DNA of 64,000 nt from Urbifossiella sp046350095 (GTDB lineage: Bacteria > Planctomycetota > Planctomycetia > Gemmatales > Gemmataceae). Positions 16,837 through 24,773 of this stretch are shown one piece after another. Each line of letters opens with the position of its first letter. Positions within the stretch are counted from its first letter, which is position 1. The position numbers were made by a program, and so were the translations under genes. The stretch is taken from the NCBI GenBank assembly GCA_046350095.1, contig JAXMBA010000002.1, positions 496,001 to 560,000 on the forward strand, read 5' to 3'. The notes beneath the pieces were generated by a model. That model was not told where the DNA came from and ran no database searches. It saw only the letters and a list, made by a program, of their open reading frames with translations.

Positions 16837-19736
16837 CCGACGACCCCACCCGCCCCTCGGCCGCGCCGACCGCCGCGGACGCGACGGCCCGGGCGCGGCC
16901 CGGTTCCACCCAATGGGCCGATTGCACCGTCCCCGGCGGCGCGGCCGCGGCCCGCCCGTTCGCCGACTATCCCGTCGTGCCGGGCTACTCCGTCACCGGC
17001 GAACTCGGCCGCGGCGGAATGGGCTGGGTGCTGACCGCGACCGACCTCCGCTTCGGCCGCGACGTGGCGGTGAAGCTGCCGCTGCCGGGCCTGGCCACCG
17101 ACCACGCCTGCAAGCTGTTCGTTCACGAGGCCGTGATCACCGGCCGGCTCGCGCACCCCGGCATCCCGCCGGCCCACCACCTCGGCGAGCTGCCCGACGG
17201 CACCCCGTTCCTGGCGATGAAGCTGGTCCGCGGGCGCACCCTCGCGGCGCTGCTGGCCGAGCGGCCCGACCCGACGCACGACCTGGCGCGGTTCGTCGGC
17301 GTGTTCGAGCAGGTGTGCCAGGCCGTCGGGTACGCCCACGACCAGGGCGTGCTCCACCGCGACCTGAAGCCCGGCAACGTGATGGTCGGGGCGTTCGGCG
17401 AGGTGCAGGTGATGGACTGGGGGCTCGCCGTGCAGAGGTGGGAGGAGGGAGGGGGGAGGGAGGAGAACGGAACCGCAAGCGCTGCCGCATCTTTCTCCCC
17501 CCTCCCCGCTCCCACCTCCCACCTTTCCGAAGTTGTCGGCACGCCCGCGTACATGGCGCCCGAACAGGCCCGGGGCGAGCGCGTCGACGCCCGCGCCGAC
17601 GTGTTCGCCCTCGGCGGCGTGCTCGCGTCGGTGCTCGTCGGCCGTGCCCCGTTCTGGGCCGAGGCCCCCTCCTCGACGCTCGCGCAGGCCGCCGCCGGAG
17701 ACACCACCGGCGTCCTCGCCGCGCTCACGAGTTCCGGCGCGGACGCGGAGCTGGTCGAGATCGCCGTGAAGTGCCTCGCCCCCGACCGCGCCGCCCGGCC
17801 GGCCGACGGCACCGCGGTCGCGCGGCTCGTGGCGGCACACCGGGCCGGCGTCGAGGAGCGGCTGCGCACCGCCGAGCGCGACCGGGCCGCGGCCGAGACG
17901 CGGGCCGTCGAGCAGCGGAAGCGGCGCGGCGTGGAACTGGTGCTGGCGGCGGCGCTGGTCGTGCTCGTCGCCGGGGCGGGGGCCGTCGGCATCTGGCGCG
18001 CCCGCGAGGTGGCCGACGACGAGCGCCGCACCGCCGCCGCGATCGCCGAACAGGCGCGGCTCGACGCCGAGGCCGAGCGCCGCCTCCTCGCCGAGCGCGA
18101 CCGGACGACCCGCGCCGCGACGGCCGTCGCCGACCTGCTCGATCAGGCGGAAGCAGCGCTGACGGCGGGGGCCGCCGACCGCGCCCGAACGTACCACGCA
18201 CAGGCCGCGCGCCGCGCCGCCGACGACGCCCTGACCGAACCGGCGCCGCGGCTCGCGGCCGTCGCCGGCGCCGTCGCCCTGCTCCGCGACCTGGACGCCG
18301 TGGACGACTACCGCTGGACGCCGCTCGGCTCGCGCTACCCGTCGGCGGACCTGGTGGCGAAGAAGTGGGCGGCCGCGCTCGCGGCGCACGGCGTCGTGCC
18401 GACCTCGTCCCCGACGGCCGTGGACGCGGCCCGCGTCGCCGGGTCGCCCGTGCGGACGGCGATCCTGGCGGCACTCGATGGGTGGCTGGGGCGGGTGCCG
18501 ACCGAGCCGGTGCGGGCGCTGCTGGCCGCCGCCGACCCGGACCCGTTCCGCACCGAGGTCCGCCGGCTGATGACGGCCCAGGACGCGGCGGGGCTGGCGG
18601 CGGCGGCCGAGCGGTCCGAATGGTCGGCGCAGCCGGCGGGCCTGGTCGAGGCCTACGCGGCGGAGGCCGGCGTGCCGGCCGAGGTGCGGCGGGAGCTGCT
18701 GGCGCGCGTCGCGGCGGCCCGGCCCGACGACTACGGCGTGCTGATGGGCCTTGGCGCGACGTACCCGCTGGACGCGGCGGCGGCGGACCGGGCGCGGTGG
18801 TTCCAGGCGGCGGCCGCGGTGCGCCCCGGCAGCGCGGCGGCCCGGCTGAGCCTGGGGTCGGCGTTGCGCGTGGCCGGCGACGCCGACGGGGCCGTGGCCG
18901 CGTGCCGCGAGGCCGTGCGGCTCGACCCGAAGTCGGCGGCGGGCCGGAACAACCTCGGCACGGCCCTGGCCGCGCGGGGCGAGTTCGCCCCGGCGGTCGC
19001 CGAACTGCGGGAGGCGGTCCGGCTCGACCCGACGATCCCGCACCCGCACCAGAACCTCGGCAACGCCCTGATGGCGGTGCGCAACCCCGCCGCCGCCGCC
19101 GCCGCGTACCGCGACGCGCTGCGGCTCGACCCGTCGAGCCGGACCGCCCGCCTCGGCCTCGGCAGCGCCCTGGCCGAAAGCGGCGACGCCCCCGGCGCCC
19201 TGGCCGCGTTCGACGAGGTGCTCCGCGCCGACCCGAACAACGCGGCGGCGCACAACGGCCGCGGTAACGCCCTCGCGGCGGTGCGGCTGTGGGACCGCGC
19301 CGAGGCGGCGTACCGCGAGGCGCTCCGGCTCGACCCCCGCGAGGCGCAGGTCCACGGCAACCTCGGGCGGCTGCTCCGGGTGAGCGGCGACTTGACCGCG
19401 GCGGCGGCCGCCTTCCGCGAGGCGATCCGGCTGGCCCCGCGGGGCGCGGCACACCACAACGGGCTCGGGCTGGTGCTGGAGGACGGGTACGACTTCGCGG
19501 GGGCCGAACAGGCGTTCCGGGAGGCGGCGCGGCTCGACCCGCGCTCGCCCCTAGGGTCGGCGAACCTCGGCCAGGTGCTGCGGAAGCAGGGGCGTACGGC
19601 CGAGGCGCTGGAGGCGTTCCGGGCGGCCCTGGCGGCGCAACCCGAGAGCCGGTTCGCGCGGGCGGGGTTGGAGTTCTGCCTGCGGGTGCAGCGCGGCGAG
19701 GTGCCGACCGCGCCGCCACCGCGGGCGGCGCGGTAG
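16833..19736 (+). CDS. Membrane-anchored Ser/Thr protein kinase with TPR sensor region
   Basis: This encodes 967 residues. A PknB-like kinase domain (about 50-335) has the glycine loop GELGRGGMG, K81, HRDLKPGN (175-182), DWG (195-197) and MAPEQ (241-245), so it looks catalytically complete. A transmembrane helix spans about 366-388. The distal half holds repeated TPR units (AACREAVRLDPKSAAGRNNLG and relatives, quoted in part) that probably bind partner proteins. The activation segment between DWG and APE is about 30 residues longer than usual and is encoded by an inverted DNA repeat (17436-17524). The ATG at 16833 overlaps the ltaE stop. The targets are unknown. Confidence 0.88.
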   Translation: MTDDPTRPSAAPTAADATARARPGSTQWADCTVPGGAAAARPFADYPVVPGYSVTGELGRGGMGWVLTATDLRFGRDVAVKLPLPGLATDHACKLFVHEAVITGRLAHPGIPPAHHLGELPDGTPFLAMKLVRGRTLAALLAERPDPTHDLARFVGVFEQVCQAVGYAHDQGVLHRDLKPGNVMVGAFGEVQVMDWGLAVQRWEEGGGREENGTASAAASFSPLPAPTSHLSEVVGTPAYMAPEQARGERVDARADVFALGGVLASVLVGRAPFWAEAPSSTLAQAAAGDTTGVLAALTSSGADAELVEIAVKCLAPDRAARPADGTAVARLVAAHRAGVEERLRTAERDRAAAETRAVEQRKRRGVELVLAAALVVLVAGAGAVGIWRAREVADDERRTAAAIAEQARLDAEAERRLLAERDRTTRAATAVADLLDQAEAALTAGAADRARTYHAQAARRAADDALTEPAPRLAAVAGAVALLRDLDAVDDYRWTPLGSRYPSADLVAKKWAAALAAHGVVPTSSPTAVDAARVAGSPVRTAILAALDGWLGRVPTEPVRALLAAADPDPFRTEVRRLMTAQDAAGLAAAAERSEWSAQPAGLVEAYAAEAGVPAEVRRELLARVAAARPDDYGVLMGLGATYPLDAAAADRARWFQAAAAVRPGSAAARLSLGSALRVAGDADGAVAACREAVRLDPKSAAGRNNLGTALAARGEFAPAVAELREAVRLDPTIPHPHQNLGNALMAVRNPAAAAAAYRDALRLDPSSRTARLGLGSALAESGDAPGALAAFDEVLRADPNNAAAHNGRGNALAAVRLWDRAEAAYREALRLDPREAQVHGNLGRLLRVSGDLTAAAAAFREAIRLAPRGAAHHNGLGLVLEDGYDFAGAEQAFREAARLDPRSPLGSANLGQVLRKQGRTAEALEAFRAALAAQPESRFARAGLEFCLRVQRGEVPTAPPPRAAR
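17436..17524. repeat. Purine-rich inverted repeat embedded in the kinase coding sequence
   Basis: Arms 17436-17467 (AGGTGGGAGGAGGGAGG and on) and 17493-17524 pair at 29 of 32 positions around a 25-base loop. Read in frame it gives QRWEEGGGREENG ... FSPLPAPTSHLS, low-complexity residues between DWG and APE. The composition is unlike the surrounding codons. Confidence 0.8.
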
Positions 19737-19742
19737 CTCTTC

Positions 19743-21320
19743 TCAGCGCTTCGGGTTGAGGCGCGTCGCGTCGCCGGTCACGGTGTCGAGTTCGGCCACC
19801 AGCGCCCGCGCCCGCTCGATCACCCGGGCGTCGCCGCGGACGATGAGGCTGTTCGTCCGCTCGTCGGCGGTGAACTCGACCGCGTCCCGGCCGAACACCT
19901 CGCGCAGCACCGTGGCCAGCTCCGAGGCGCGGGCGTTCTTTGCCCGCAGGACCAGCGTGTCCTCACCCGCCGCGGCGCCCCGCCCGCCACCCTGCCCGAG
20001 CACCGGCGGCCGACCGAACGGGTCAGCCCCACCGCCCGGCGCACCCATGCCCGGCGCGGCTCCGCCCCCGCGGACCGGGCCGCCGCTGCCGCCCGCGCCG
20101 CCACCCGTCGGCGGGCCGGACGAACTCGCGGGTCCGTTCCGCGGCACGACCGGCCCGCTGCCCACGCCGGGCATCATCCCGCCGCCCATCCCGCCCGTCG
20201 CCGTGGCCCAGCCGCCGGCCGGCCGCTTGAACACGAGTAGATCCGTCGGCTGGAGCCCCGGCGCGATCTCGAGGTGGTCGCAGTACTCCCACCCGGCGGC
20301 GCCCAGGTCCGTCAGCGTCTTCTTGAACAGCGCCACGTCGCGCCGCTGCTCGACGTACTTGTACTCCCAGCCGCTGCGCGGCGGGCCCATCGACCCCATT
20401 CCGCTCGCCCCGCCGGGAGCGATCACCCCCTGGCCGCCCGACGAGCCCGGCCCGAGACCGCCCCCGGCCGGTGCGGCGCCCGGCTGCTGGGCACGAGCTA
20501 TCGGGAACAGCACCACGCCCAGCCCGCCGGCCACGACGACCGCCGCCGCCAGTCGCTTCGCCCACCAGTTCATCGCCATCGGCGTGACCTCCCGCACCAG
20601 TTCCGACAGCGCCGACGGGACCACCCCGCCGGCGCGGACCACGGCCTCGACCCGCCCCACCAGTTCCGCCGGGGCCGCGGCCGTCGCCGTCGCCACCCCG
20701 AGCCCGACCGCCCCCACCACGACCGGCGCCAGACCGCGGCCGGTCAGCCGGTCGAGCAGCTGCCGGCGGGCACGCGCAAGCCGGCCGGTCAACGTGCCAG
20801 GCTTCCAGCCGAGCCGCGCCGCCGCGTCCGGCTGGCGGACGCCCTCCAGGTCGCACAGCACGAACGCCGTCCGCAGCGGCCCCGGCAGGCGGCCGACTTC
20901 TTCGTGAACCGCCGCCAGCAGCGCGTCCCACGTGCCTTCCGGAACTGAACCGTCGGCCTCGGCGCCGGCCGCGCGGTACTCACGCGCCCGGCGGCGGGCG
21001 GCGTCGCGCCGCAGCCGCAGCGCGGCCCGCACGGCGACGCCGTGGAGCCAGCCGCCGACCGCGCCGTCGTCGCGGATGAGCCGCGCCGACCGGGCCAGAG
21101 CCAGGAACGCGACCTGAAAGGCGTCGTCGGCGTCGGCCGGGTTCGGCAGCAGGTGCCGGCACGCGGCCCACACCACCGCGGCGTGCCGGCGAACGAGGGC
21201 CGCGAACGCCGCTTCGTCGCCGCCGGCGAAACGGCGGAGGAGTTCGCCGTCGGGTTCGTCCGAGTCGGCGGCGAGCGCCCCGGCGTGGCGGAGGACCAGG
21301 TTCAGCGTCGAGTGCGCCAT
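19743..21320 (-). CDS. ECF-type sigma factor fused to a membrane anchor, DUF4177-like and secretin-N (NolW-like) domains
   Basis: This 525-residue fusion begins with an ECF sigma: region 2 about 35-100 (DADDAFQVAFLALARSA) and region 4 about 137-190 (RLPGPLRTAFVLCDLEGV, then an HTH). A hydrophobic helix at about 257-275 follows. A DUF4177-like piece spans 316-367 (GWEYKYVEQ, AAGWEY), then a Gly/Pro linker. A final domain at about 454-512 (LVLRAKNARASELATVLREV, NSLIVRGDARVIERARALV) resembles the NolW/secretin N-domain of secretion pores. This suggests a membrane-tethered sigma whose outer part senses or binds an envelope structure. ATG 21320 is chosen; GTG 21323 is possible. Confidence 0.82.
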   Translation of the reverse strand: MAHSTLNLVLRHAGALAADSDEPDGELLRRFAGGDEAAFAALVRRHAAVVWAACRHLLPNPADADDAFQVAFLALARSARLIRDDGAVGGWLHGVAVRAALRLRRDAARRRAREYRAAGAEADGSVPEGTWDALLAAVHEEVGRLPGPLRTAFVLCDLEGVRQPDAAARLGWKPGTLTGRLARARRQLLDRLTGRGLAPVVVGAVGLGVATATAAAPAELVGRVEAVVRAGGVVPSALSELVREVTPMAMNWWAKRLAAAVVVAGGLGVVLFPIARAQQPGAAPAGGGLGPGSSGGQGVIAPGGASGMGSMGPPRSGWEYKYVEQRRDVALFKKTLTDLGAAGWEYCDHLEIAPGLQPTDLLVFKRPAGGWATATGGMGGGMMPGVGSGPVVPRNGPASSSGPPTGGGAGGSGGPVRGGGAAPGMGAPGGGADPFGRPPVLGQGGGRGAAAGEDTLVLRAKNARASELATVLREVFGRDAVEFTADERTNSLIVRGDARVIERARALVAELDTVTGDATRLNPKR

Positions 21321-21350
21321 CACGGGTAGGTTCCCACGGCGTGGCGATTC

Positions 21351-21989
21351 CTACGACCCGGCGGGAGAAATGGAATCGACCCGGGCCGGTCGCAACCCGA
21401 CGTTGAAGCTCACGCACACCCGGTCCGCGGCCGACAGGTTCGGCTCGACGCCGTGCTGCAGCCACGACGGGAACAGCAGCACGCGGCCCGGCCGCGGCGG
21501 GTAGCGCACCTTCTCGAACGTCCACAGGTTGGGCGCCGTCAGCGGCGGGGGCATCACCACCGCCGCCGGCCGCGGGTCGAGCAGGAACAGCGCGCCGGCG
21601 TCGGCCTCGGCGGCGACGTAGTAGACGCCGCTGAGGAAGCCGTGCGGGTGGGTGTGAACCACGTTCGACGCCCCCGGCGGGTTCACGACCGCCCAGAGGC
21701 CGGTGAGTACCGGCTCGGCCTGCCGCGTGTCCCAGTTCAGGAACCGCACCGCCTCGCCGACCGCGGCCCACACGAATTCCACGAGCGCGGCGAACCCCGG
21801 CCGCCGGTGCAGGTCGTCGGCGCTGTGCCAGCCGAGGACGGCCGACCGGCCCGGCAGCCCGACCGGGTCGGCGGCGCGGGCGGCGGCGACGAGCGGGAGG
21901 AGCGCGGCGTTCAGCGGGCCGGGGTCGGGGTGGTCGAAGGCCCACACCGGCGTCGGGAACCAGTCCTCGCGGCCGCCGGTGAGGGTCAT
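21351..21989 (-). CDS. 2-oxoglutarate/Fe(II)-dependent oxygenase family protein
   Basis: This 212-residue protein has the double-stranded beta-helix pattern of the putative 2OG-Fe(II) oxygenase group. The first iron ligands lie in VVHTHPHGFLSGVYYV. The distal His is in SWLQHGVEPN, with a following Arg-rich strand (DRVCVSFNVGLRPAR) for 2-oxoglutarate. The N-terminal WFPTPVWAFD is typical of this group. It should hydroxylate an unknown substrate in the cytoplasm. It lies 30 bases downstream of the sigma fusion's start on the same strand and is transcribed first, so the two may share a transcript. Confidence 0.78.
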   Translation of the reverse strand: MTLTGGREDWFPTPVWAFDHPDPGPLNAALLPLVAAARAADPVGLPGRSAVLGWHSADDLHRRPGFAALVEFVWAAVGEAVRFLNWDTRQAEPVLTGLWAVVNPPGASNVVHTHPHGFLSGVYYVAAEADAGALFLLDPRPAAVVMPPPLTAPNLWTFEKVRYPPRPGRVLLFPSWLQHGVEPNLSAADRVCVSFNVGLRPARVDSISPAGS

Positions 21990-22063
21990 AACAGGATTGG
22001 TGTGTAAAGTCGGCTGTGGTCGGATGTTTTCTGAACGACTAGACCGTAGACGACCGACTGAAC

Positions 22064-22069
22064 ATGATA
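22064..22069 (-). promoter_or_regulatory. Possible -10 box (TATCAT) for the 2OG oxygenase gene
   Basis: The minus strand reads GTATCATG about 75 bases upstream of the start codon, the same octamer type found before the riboswitch, hslV and glycyl-tRNA synthetase genes. No clear -35 is present. Confidence 0.35.
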
Positions 22070-22092
22070 CGCACTACCCCCCGGAGCCCGCC

Positions 22093-24642
22093 ATGCGTCG
22101 CCCCCTCCCGCCGCGTGTCGAACTGTTGGAGTCCCGGGAAAACCCGGCCACGATCACCGTCACCACCCTGACAGACGTGGTCGACGGCGACGTGACCAAC
22201 CCCGCGGCCCTCGCAGCCTCGCCCGGCGGCGACGGCGTGGTCAGCCTCGCCGAGGCCTTTCGCGCGGCCGACGGCGACCTCGCCGCCGACACCATCGTCT
22301 TCGACCCCTCGCTGGCCGGCGGTACGGTCGGGCTTACGGGAAGCACGCTCGACCCGCGCTCGGCCCCGACCGACGCGGGGAGTACCGGCGCGAGCGAGTT
22401 CGTCGTCACCACGCCGATCACACTCCAGGGGAGTGGGCAGGTCATCGAGCGCACCGGCGCCCGTGGGCAGCCGGAGTTTCGGTTCTTCCACGTCCGCAAG
22501 GGCGGGAGCCTGACGATCGACCGCGTCGAATTGCACGGCGGGCTGGCCCGCGGCGGGAACGGGGCCGGCGGCGGCGGCGGGGCGGCCGGGCTCGGCGGGG
22601 CCGTGTTCAACGAGAGCACCCTCGTCATCACCAACAGCACGCTGACGGGTAACCGAGCCGTCGGCGGCGACGGCGGCACGTTTAGCGAGAGCTTCCAGGG
22701 CGGCGGCGGCGGCGGCCTGGCCGAGGACGCCTCGGTGGAAGGCGGCGACGGCGGCGGGCCGAACGGCGGGTTCGGCAACGGAGAGGGGAGTGGCGGGGCC
22801 GGCGGGTTCGGCGGCGGCGGCGGTGGGGCGAGCGGCACCGGCGGGGCCGGTGGGTTCGGCGGCGGCGGCGGCGCCTCGGCCTTCAGCCCCGGCGGCAACG
22901 GCGGGTTCGGGGCCGGAGCCGGGGTCGGGTTCGGCAACGGCAGCGGCTCCGGGAGCGGCGCGACCGCCGGGTTCGGCGGGCTGGACGCGGCCGGCAGCTT
23001 CGGCGGCAGCGGGGCCGGGATGGGCGGCGCCGTGTTCAACCTCGGCGGGAACGTCCGCATCGCCAACAGTACGATCGTCGGCAACACCGCCGTCGGCGGC
23101 GTCTCCGGCGACGGCGAATCGACCGCGGACGGCCTCGGCGGCGGCGTGTTCAACCTGAACGGCACCGTCTCCGTCGCCAGCAGCACGTTCGCCGGCAACC
23201 GGGCCGACGACGGCGGCGCGGCCTACAACCTGGAATTCCCTGCGACTCAGGGGGTTTCGTTCACCGCCACCGCCCGGCTCACCCTCCGCAACTCGATCTT
23301 CGTCGATTCCACGGACCCGGCCGCGACCGGGCCGAGCACGGCCGAAGTGGTGAACCGGCACGAGAACCCGATTGCGTCGACCGCCACCCTGACCGCGACC
23401 GACCCGAACGTCACCAACCAGGGCGGGTTCCGCAACGACGGCGGGATCGCCACCACCACCGGCCTCCGCACCGCCACCCGCCCGGTGGTCGCGGCGGCGC
23501 TCGCCGACAACGGCGGCCCCACGCGCACCCTCCTGCCGACGGCCGACAGCGAGGCCGTGGACGTCGGCGGCACCGCGGCCCCGGACGACGGCCAGGGCTC
23601 CGGCGTCGGCCTCACCACCGACCAGCGCGGGCTGCCGCGCATCAGCGGCGCCGGGTACGACCTCGGGGCGGTCGAACTCCGCGCCGCACAACCCCCAGGC
23701 CGCAGCCCGGACGCCCTGGCGTTCACCAGTCCGACCGGCGTGTCGGTGCGGAACGTGCCGGCCGGGACCGCACCCCAGACCGACCCGTACCCGTGGTTCG
23801 GCGGCGACAACCGCGTCGCCGTCGCGGACCTGGACGGCGACGGGTTCGTCGAATTCATCTACGCCCCCGGCGTGGGCGGCGGGCCTCACATCCGCGTCAT
23901 CGACGGGGCGACCGGGGCCGAGCGGCAAAGCTTCTTCAGCTACGCCGCCGACTTCCGCGGCGGCGTGTTCCTGGCCGTCGCGGACGTCAACGGCGACGGC
24001 CAGCTCGACGTGGTCACCTCGGCCGGCGACGGCGGCGGGCCGCACGTCAAGGCGTTCGACGGCCGTACCGGGGCCGAGCTGGCGAGCTTCTTCGCCGACG
24101 ACCCGACCGGCCGGGGCGGGGTGACGGTCGCGGCCGGCGACGTGACCGGCGACGGCCGGGCCGACATCGTGACCGGGGCCGGGGTGAACGGGAACGGGCT
24201 CGTGCAGGTGATCGACGGCACGAAACTGAACCAACTCGGCGCCGACGGTCGCATCCTGCCGTCGGCCGTGGCGGCGTCGTTCGCCCCGTTCGGGGGGCCG
24301 TTCGCCGGCGGCATCGCGGTGGCGGTCGGCAACTTCACCGGCGACCGGTTCGCGGACGTCGCCGCCGGCCCGCTGACCCGGGCGGCGCCGCAGGTGTCCG
24401 TACGGTCCGGCCCGGACCTGGCCGTGGTGGCGTCGTTCCCCGCGTCGGTCGGCGCCGGCCTCGACACCGGCCTGCGCATGGTGGCGGCCGACGACAACGC
24501 CGACGGCCTGGACGAGCTCGTGGTGATCGCCGGCCCCGGCGGGGGCCCGCACACCGAGCTCATCGACCCGCTGACCGGCACCGTGCTGGACAGCTTCTTC
24601 ACGTTCGACCCGTCCAGTCGAACCGGGTTCGACGTCGGGTAA
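22093..24642 (+). CDS. Secreted beta-helix and FG-GAP repeat protein
   Basis: This encodes 849 residues from the ATG at 22093. Instead of a standard signal peptide it begins MRRPLPPRVELLESRENPA, the planctomycete surface-protein N-terminal signature. The next part (GGDGVVSLAEAFRAADGD, DTIVFDPSL) resembles the CSLREA/pectate-lyase-like beta-helix group, with repeated NSTLTGN and NSTIVGNTAVGG rungs. A very glycine-rich stretch at about 225-315 interrupts the helix. The last 290 residues are FG-GAP repeats with VADVNGDG loops and GGGPHVKAFDG. The C-terminus RTGFDVG resembles the ending of the first protein in the window. The role is surface attachment or matrix by inference. Confidence 0.82.
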   Translation: MRRPLPPRVELLESRENPATITVTTLTDVVDGDVTNPAALAASPGGDGVVSLAEAFRAADGDLAADTIVFDPSLAGGTVGLTGSTLDPRSAPTDAGSTGASEFVVTTPITLQGSGQVIERTGARGQPEFRFFHVRKGGSLTIDRVELHGGLARGGNGAGGGGGAAGLGGAVFNESTLVITNSTLTGNRAVGGDGGTFSESFQGGGGGGLAEDASVEGGDGGGPNGGFGNGEGSGGAGGFGGGGGGASGTGGAGGFGGGGGASAFSPGGNGGFGAGAGVGFGNGSGSGSGATAGFGGLDAAGSFGGSGAGMGGAVFNLGGNVRIANSTIVGNTAVGGVSGDGESTADGLGGGVFNLNGTVSVASSTFAGNRADDGGAAYNLEFPATQGVSFTATARLTLRNSIFVDSTDPAATGPSTAEVVNRHENPIASTATLTATDPNVTNQGGFRNDGGIATTTGLRTATRPVVAAALADNGGPTRTLLPTADSEAVDVGGTAAPDDGQGSGVGLTTDQRGLPRISGAGYDLGAVELRAAQPPGRSPDALAFTSPTGVSVRNVPAGTAPQTDPYPWFGGDNRVAVADLDGDGFVEFIYAPGVGGGPHIRVIDGATGAERQSFFSYAADFRGGVFLAVADVNGDGQLDVVTSAGDGGGPHVKAFDGRTGAELASFFADDPTGRGGVTVAAGDVTGDGRADIVTGAGVNGNGLVQVIDGTKLNQLGADGRILPSAVAASFAPFGGPFAGGIAVAVGNFTGDRFADVAAGPLTRAAPQVSVRSGPDLAVVASFPASVGAGLDTGLRMVAADDNADGLDELVVIAGPGGGPHTELIDPLTGTVLDSFFTFDPSSRTGFDVG

Positions 24643-24648
24643 CTCCGA

Positions 24649-24694
24649 CGCCGCCCGCGGCTTCGCGTCGTCCGTCCCGAAGCCGCGGGCGGCG
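24649..24694 (+). terminator. Strong hairpin after the FG-GAP gene
   Basis: Arms 24649-24665 and 24678-24694 pair perfectly over 17 bp with a 12-base loop, seven bases after the stop codon. A short AATTG follows rather than a U-tract. It is likely a terminator or transcript-end stabiliser. Confidence 0.55.
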
Positions 24695-24773
24695 GAATTG
24701 CATCCGCCCCGCCGCGCCCCTACAGTGAACCGGTCCGCCGGCCGCCGCCGGCCGCTACCGAAAGGTCCGTTTG

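Noticed and set aside
17436..17524. Assembly error in the kinase
   Set aside because: The frame stays open through the repeat and kinase motifs continue normally on both sides, so an in-frame insertion is the simpler reading. Read data would settle it.
16236..19457. A 1,073-codon minus-strand frame
   Set aside because: It is antisense to the threonine aldolase and kinase, both clearly real.
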